NCBI GenBank assembly: GCA_043777595.1
Contig: JAYWHT010000112.1
Coordinates: forward strand, 1-27,271
Direction of reading: 5' to 3'
Source: JAYVJH01 sp043777595
GTDB lineage: Bacteria > Bacteroidota > Bacteroidia > Cytophagales > Spirosomataceae
Length of the DNA: 27,271 nt
The notes below the pieces were generated by a model. The model was not told the origin of the DNA. It saw only the letters and a list, made by a program, of their open reading frames with translations, and did no database searches. The translations under genes were made by a program, and so were the position numbers. Positions 23,230 to 27,271 of this stretch are shown here, piece after piece. Numbering within the stretch: position 1 is the first letter of the stretch; the number at the start of each line of letters is the position of its first letter.

Positions 23230-23253
23230 GTCTTTTGCCAATTTTGGCGGGTT

Positions 23254-23294
23254 TTTAAGATTTGACAACTTTTTAAAAGTTGTCAAATCTTAAA
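23254..23294. terminator. Perfect 20-bp palindrome (family A) after the APC permease
   Basis: The arms 23254-23273 and 23275-23294 are exact complements with a single central base. The core AGATTTGACAACTTT is the same as in the hairpin at 1552-1620. It sits between the convergent permease and lipoprotein genes and probably terminates both. Confidence 0.75.
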
Positions 23295-23346
23295 TCTACA
23301 AAACCAATTACTCAACACCATAAACTAAATACGCACTGCCATTTAG

Positions 23347-24408
23347 CTATTGGCAGCCCACATATTCATATTTTGTCTGTTCTAAACTATTGTTGGCTTG
23401 CCCTTTTTTGGCACGACTTACGGGTAGTTTTTCTTTGTTGTAAAGGTATGACCAGTTTATATCAAGGTTTTTTTTATAGTCTTTTTCATTGGCATAAAGA
23501 TAAAAAAGAGCCTCACGTGTTACGTTATATTGTTTGCTACCCTCTGGATAATACTGTTTAGGATAACCTTTGGGAAGGGGTAACGTACTTTCAGGCGTAG
23601 GAGTATCATCGTAGGTATATTCCCAGTTCATTTTGGTTGCTTGTGGGTCTGTATAATCATCTTTCCGTTTTAAGAGGCGGCCTCGGTCGTCATATTCATA
23701 CCATGTCTTGATATAAATGTCATCTTTGTTTGAAGGCCCCGATGGAAATTTTCTAAAAGTAACCAAGCCTTGTGAATTTACCTCTTGTACTACATCAACC
23801 CAAAAATACTTATCTGTCGCTTTTACTACTTTGCCATTGGCCAGTTCATAAATTTTGGTAGGCTCGTCTGGGTTTTCTAAGCTATACTTGACAACGTTTC
23901 CTTGCAAATCATACTCAAATTTGCGTATTTCGATACGAGGATTAGCAAACTCCATCACAAAATCTGACGTAACTTGTGCATACTTATATTCTTCTACAAG
24001 CCGATTGTTTTCGTACTTGTATTTGGTATTTCCTATAATTTTGGCATTGGGGTTTATGTTATATTGTGATACATAGCCGTTGTACCAAAACCCTTTCCGC
24101 TGGCTATTTACCAAAAAGCCAGCGGTGTCGTATTCATAAATATCCTCCCAAAAAATCTCGTATCGAGTAATGTTTGAATCATAAATATTAAAACGCCATG
24201 ACGACTTTGTGAGCCTTCTTTGTGTGTCATATTCGTATTTATATTCTTGTAATACCCGCCCATTAGAATCAAATTCTTTTGAATTTGATAAAAGGCAAGT
24301 GGTTTTGAAGTCAGGCTCGATGACAGGAAAAATATCATTTTTTTTACAATCTGCCAACAAAACTGTCATAGCAACCAGCAGCAACGATGTATTCAAAACT
24401 GGTTTCAT
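23347..24408 (-). CDS. YD-repeat-containing lipoprotein, function unknown
   Basis: A 353-residue protein starting MKPVLNTSLLLVAMTVLLAD followed by Cys at residue 21, a lipoprotein signal peptide; the lipid-bound Cys is followed by KKND. The rest is full of YEYD-type units (YKYEYDTQRRLTKSSW, DIYEYDTAGFLV, WYEYDDRGRLLKRKDD), the spacing of RHS/YD repeats, which form a beta-sheet wrap. In Bacteroidota such single lipoproteins are common cell-surface proteins of unknown role. The Met at 24408 is chosen over the one at 24444 because it begins the signal peptide directly. Not linked to its neighbours by operon spacing. Confidence 0.75.
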   Translation of the reverse strand: MKPVLNTSLLLVAMTVLLADCKKNDIFPVIEPDFKTTCLLSNSKEFDSNGRVLQEYKYEYDTQRRLTKSSWRFNIYDSNITRYEIFWEDIYEYDTAGFLVNSQRKGFWYNGYVSQYNINPNAKIIGNTKYKYENNRLVEEYKYAQVTSDFVMEFANPRIEIRKFEYDLQGNVVKYSLENPDEPTKIYELANGKVVKATDKYFWVDVVQEVNSQGLVTFRKFPSGPSNKDDIYIKTWYEYDDRGRLLKRKDDYTDPQATKMNWEYTYDDTPTPESTLPLPKGYPKQYYPEGSKQYNVTREALFYLYANEKDYKKNLDINWSYLYNKEKLPVSRAKKGQANNSLEQTKYEYVGCQ

Positions 24409-24470
24409 GTTACTTATTATTATAGATGGATTTGCTACTATCAATCAAATGTATCGAAAAATTACTTAAC

Positions 24471-24501
24471 GATAAGCCATTTTTTTGAAAGTTGGCTTAT
24501 C
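24471..24501. repeat. Inverted repeat with family-A-like centre
   Basis: GATAAGCCA (24471-24479) pairs with TGGCTTATC (24493-24501). The central part TTTTTTTGAAAGTTG is the same as in the 1552-1620 hairpin, although the arms differ. Confidence 0.55.
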
Positions 24502-24557
24502 TAATTTCCGATAAGTTATGTTGTACTCCATAAATCAATGAAGAATAGACTGAAAAG

Positions 24558-24593
24558 GCGATGGCTCTGCTATTTTACTAACAGAGCCATCGC
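24558..24593. terminator. Terminator hairpin (family B) after the GapN-like gene
   Basis: GCGATGGCTCTG (24558-24569) pairs perfectly with 24582-24593 around the loop CTATTTTACTAA, with A and T runs outside. It lies 22 bp beyond the stop of the dehydrogenase and has the same loop as the hairpin at 23198-23229. Confidence 0.85.
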
Positions 24594-24615
24594 TTTTTAT
24601 TTATTTCTCAATTAC

Positions 24616-26232
24616 CTAAAACACGTATTTTGTCGATAAAAAATGCGATTTGTGTTCGGTAATAATATCATTGATGAGTGCCTTATTGGCGGCATTGTCT
24701 TTGGTCGCTACCACCGTTCTGATAGAAAACGAGTGCAACGCATTTGTTACCGATAGCACACCCTCGGCAGAGTCTTTGCGGCCTGTAAACGGAAACGAGT
24801 CTGGCCCACGCTGGCATTGCGAATTGAGATTGACACGACTGACTTGATTGACCATTACGTCCAATAAATTGGCTACTTGGTTACTGTCTTCGCCAAATAT
24901 ACTCACCTGTTGGCCATGGTCTGACTCAATCACATAATCAATCACCTCTTCGGGGTCATCAAACGGTACAATCGGTACAACAGGTCCAAATTGCTCGTCT
25001 CTGTATATTCTCATTTGTGAATTGACAGGAAACAACACGGTAGGCATCACGAGCGACTCACAAGCCTGCCCGCCTTTTTGATTGACGACCTTAGCCCCGT
25101 ATTTTTTGGCATCTTCGATTATGTCGGCAAAATAAGCTGGCTTGTTTGGCTCAGGAATCGGCGTAATCTGCACGCCCTTGTCCCATGGCATTCCGACAAC
25201 GAGTTTATCGACTTCTTCGCTAAACTTGGTAATAAAGGTCTGTGCAAGCGACCGATGTACAAACAAAATTTTGAGAGCAGTACACCGCTGGCCATTGAAC
25301 GACAACGAGCCGAGCAAACATTCTTTGATAGCCAAATCTAAGTCGGCACTTTTGAGAACGATACCTGCGTTTTTGGCATCAAGCCCCAGTACTGCTCTTA
25401 GGCGGTTGCTTTTGGGGTGTAGTTTTTTGAGTTGGTCGGCGACTTTACTCGACCCTATCAGTGTGAGCGAATCAATTTTGCCAGAAGTCATCAAGGCAGG
25501 CACAACGGCTGCACCACGGCCATAAATGGTATTGACAACACCCTTTGGAAAGCAACTACCAAAGGCTTCGAGCATTGGGTAGTGTAGGAGTGTTCCAAAT
25601 TTTGGGGGTTTGAACAATATCACGTTACCCATCAGCAAAGCTGGAATAAGCGTGGTATATGTTTCGTTGAGTGGATAATTAAACGGCCCCATACACAACA
25701 CAATGCCCAGCGGCGAACGTCTAATCTGGCCTATTACGCCGCCTTCGATTGTAAACCTTGACGAAGTACGATCTATATTTTTCAGTGCATCAATGGTATC
25801 ATAAATGTACTCTACTGTGCGGTCGAACTCTTTGGTCGAATCGCCAAAAGACTTACCGATTTCCCACATCAATAACTTGACAATCAACGTCTTCTGCTCC
25901 AACATCTTGCCCACGAAGTTCTCAACGCAAGCAATCCGAGCCGTTACCGACATATTTGGCCATTCGCCACGCCCGTTTGCATAGGCGGCCTCAGCCGATG
26001 CCAATGCTTCGAGGGCTTCGGTTTCGGTAGCAATCGGATAGCTGCCTATGACCTTGCGTTGAGGTACATCGCCCGACCTGTCGATAATTGGTGATAGCAC
26101 ATCGTGCGTTTCGCCTTTCCATTCACGCATTTGGCCATCAATAAGGTAATGCCGCTGGTGGAGTGGCTCAATCTGAAACTGGGCTGGAATGTCGGTAAGT
26201 AACGGAAAAGTCTGTAAATGTTCGTTTGTCAT
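24616..26232 (-). CDS. NADP-dependent aldehyde dehydrogenase, GapN-like (non-phosphorylating GAPDH type)
   Basis: A 538-residue ALDH-superfamily enzyme. The cofactor and active-site signatures of the GapN branch are visible: GPFNYPLNETYTTLIPALLM followed by GNVILFKPP, the catalytic Cys in FNGQRCTALKILFVH (near residue 315), and VNLNSQCQRGPDSFPFTGRK followed by DS near the end, a usual GapN ending. It should oxidise glyceraldehyde 3-phosphate to 3-phosphoglycerate while making NADPH, or act on a related aldehyde. The canonical LELGGK general-base motif reads LGLDAK here (near residue 280), so the usual Glu is not at its normal place. It is transcribed alone and ended by a strong hairpin. Confidence 0.85.
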   Translation of the reverse strand: MTNEHLQTFPLLTDIPAQFQIEPLHQRHYLIDGQMREWKGETHDVLSPIIDRSGDVPQRKVIGSYPIATETEALEALASAEAAYANGRGEWPNMSVTARIACVENFVGKMLEQKTLIVKLLMWEIGKSFGDSTKEFDRTVEYIYDTIDALKNIDRTSSRFTIEGGVIGQIRRSPLGIVLCMGPFNYPLNETYTTLIPALLMGNVILFKPPKFGTLLHYPMLEAFGSCFPKGVVNTIYGRGAAVVPALMTSGKIDSLTLIGSSKVADQLKKLHPKSNRLRAVLGLDAKNAGIVLKSADLDLAIKECLLGSLSFNGQRCTALKILFVHRSLAQTFITKFSEEVDKLVVGMPWDKGVQITPIPEPNKPAYFADIIEDAKKYGAKVVNQKGGQACESLVMPTVLFPVNSQMRIYRDEQFGPVVPIVPFDDPEEVIDYVIESDHGQQVSIFGEDSNQVANLLDVMVNQVSRVNLNSQCQRGPDSFPFTGRKDSAEGVLSVTNALHSFSIRTVVATKDNAANKALINDIITEHKSHFLSTKYVF

Positions 26233-26413
26233 TTTATTTTAAAGGAGAGGTATTTAGTTGTAAAAATGTCCCGTAAAACTACGAAAGATTAAGCCAAAAA
26301 ACAACGTATTGAGATGGTAGTAAAGTTAGGTTAGTAAACTGTTTATTTGTTTTTTGTAAATCTAAAAACATATCTTTTGCTTTGTTACCTTGTTATAACT
26401 CAATCTTACCTGT

Positions 26414-26444
26414 TTTGTTTTTACTAAAACAGTATGTAGATTTG
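26414..26444 (+). promoter_or_regulatory. Bacteroidota-type promoter for the nuclease-like gene
   Basis: TTTG (26414-26417), 19 bp, then TAGATTTG (26437-26444) fits the Bacteroidota primary-sigma consensus (-33 TTTG, -7 TAnnTTTG). Transcription would begin near 26450, just before the ATG at 26470. A CTGTTTT/AAAACAG inverted repeat overlaps it and could be an operator. Confidence 0.65.
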
Positions 26445-26469
26445 TAAAACAGTGCAAATCGTCAAAACT

Positions 26470-27078
26470 ATGGGATATAGTAATTTTAAAAAAATAAAAA
26501 CGGTAACGAGTAAATTTGGGCTTGATGCTCAAAATGTGTCATTGTTTGAGGATATAACTCTCTGTGAACCAAGTAATTGGCTAACAGATACGCTCAAAAA
26601 ATCTAAATTAGGGCCGTTGACTAATGAAAAAACAAAGTCGGAGCGTATTATTTCACCCATATTGTTAGAAATAGCCGAATCGTACCAAAATGAGATAACG
26701 CTTTTTTCGGGCGAAGAGTTAGATGTAGATGCTCTAAAAGACCTTTCAGGTGCTTGCGATTTTTTCTTTGTCTTGCACCCACGCAAACCGTATATCGAAT
26801 CGCCAATTATTTCGTTAGTCGAGTCCAAAAACGAAGACATGGAGTATGGGCGAGCGCAATGTGCCGCGCAGTTGTATGGTGCAAAGCTGTATAATGAAGC
26901 CGAGGGCAAGAACATACCTGTCTTGTATGGCTGCGCCACAGACGGCGTAGAGTGGCAGTTTATTTGCTTCAAAGACAACGTTTTTTATTTAGACAACAAA
27001 ATATATACCGACATAAGAGAAATTTTGGGTGTGTGGCACACCATCGTTCAGTTTTATCTAAAACCGATAGCAATCTGA
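26470..27078 (+). CDS. PD-(D/E)XK nuclease-like hypothetical protein
   Basis: A 202-residue protein with a restriction-endonuclease-like core: an acidic helix (KSERIISPILLEIAES, about residues 56-71), Asp97 in GACDFFFVL, and Glu118-x-Lys120 in ISLVESKNED, followed by the helix RAQCAAQLYGAKLYNEA and the strand VLYGCATDGVEWQFICF. This layout is common in stand-alone PD-(D/E)XK proteins and in the N-terminal parts of type I restriction and Cas4-like enzymes. Whether it cuts DNA is unknown; no methylase is adjacent. The ATG at 26470 is preferred over the GTG at 26452 because the predicted transcript begins near 26450. An FAD-linked oxidase gene follows after 25 bp. Confidence 0.7.
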   Translation: MGYSNFKKIKTVTSKFGLDAQNVSLFEDITLCEPSNWLTDTLKKSKLGPLTNEKTKSERIISPILLEIAESYQNEITLFSGEELDVDALKDLSGACDFFFVLHPRKPYIESPIISLVESKNEDMEYGRAQCAAQLYGAKLYNEAEGKNIPVLYGCATDGVEWQFICFKDNVFYLDNKIYTDIREILGVWHTIVQFYLKPIAI

Positions 27079-27103
27079 ATACCAGCACCGATTTGAAAGA
27101 AGT

Positions 27104-27271
27104 ATGAAAACAGACTTGAAAAATAAATTTACCCAACTCGCCAGCAATTTTGAAGGCGAGTTGTTTTTTGACCAATCGTCGTACCAGCACGATGCCATGC
27201 GGCTCGTTTATGCTACCGATGCTTCTGTGTATCAAGAAAAACCTGTGGCTGTGGCCATTCCCAAAAACACC
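27104..27271 (+). CDS. FAD-binding oxidoreductase, D-lactate-dehydrogenase-like (5' part only)
   Basis: The first 56 codons are present and the frame is open to the right edge. LVYATDASVYQEKPVAVAIP (residues 34-53) is the usual start of the FAD-binding (FAD-linked oxidase C/GlcD plus iron-sulfur) type of large D-2-hydroxyacid dehydrogenases such as YdiJ. GAAAGA lies a few bases before ATG 27104 as a fair ribosome-binding site. It probably oxidises a 2-hydroxy acid such as D-lactate at the membrane; the rest of the gene is needed to tell. Confidence 0.75.
   Translation, partial: MKTDLKNKFTQLASNFEGELFFDQSSYQHDAMRLVYATDASVYQEKPVAVAIPKNT

Noticed and set aside
26452..26469. GTG start of the nuclease-like gene
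   Set aside because: The predicted transcription start is near 26450, leaving no leader; the ATG at 26470 is a better start.

Overview
The window looks like a chromosomal stretch from a Bacteroidota bacterium, most plausibly a Cytophagales/Spirosomataceae-type genome. The clues are weak Shine-Dalgarno signals, a Bacteroidota-type promoter (TTTG-N19-TAGATTTG before the gene at 26470), a two-domain MetG with a fused C-terminal tRNA-binding domain, a secreted GH65 enzyme, DinB and four-helix-bundle proteins, and many short palindromic repeats at gene borders. The genus assignment is inference; there is no rRNA or tRNA gene.

Layout. 1-1551 (+): end of a SnoaL-like gene and a zinc-site MetE-like protein, closed by a perfect 32-bp hairpin shared with convergent metG (1612-3660, -). 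3739-4446 (-): a GNAT acetyltransferase and a 49-residue ORF. 4470-18490 (-): a long co-directional catabolic run. In transcription order it is a lipocalin-like protein, an aconitase/LeuC-type large subunit, a LeuD-type small subunit, an NTF2-like protein, an HpcH/HpaI aldolase, a HapK-like small protein, an SDR dehydrogenase and a HyuA hydantoinase/oxoprolinase subunit without HyuB. These could form one hydratase-aldolase-dehydrogenase route; the substrate is unknown.

This run is riddled with accessory inserts: a frameshifted four-helix-bundle gene inside inverted repeats, a Phd/VapC-like pair, a compact three-gene cassette of unknown function (8617-13397), an intact four-helix-bundle gene inside inverted repeats, and a ParE-like pair whose toxin carries an in-frame amber codon. 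The cassette is the most interesting object. It starts 3 bp after the stop codon of the HapK-like gene and ends in a second, truncated copy of the 3' end of that gene. The two copies form a 119-bp direct repeat with 7 differences, 6 of them synonymous. Its 890-residue protein has faint PIN-nuclease-like motifs and a TPR-like tail, so it may be an uncharacterised defence or RNA-targeting system.

18757-27271: a secreted GH65 glycosidase (-), a MITE-like region, DinB (-), an APC permease (+), a YD-repeat lipoprotein (-), a GapN-like aldehyde dehydrogenase (-), a PD-(D/E)XK nuclease-like protein (+) and the start of an FAD-linked oxidase (+). Several hairpins here belong to families that recur within the window.
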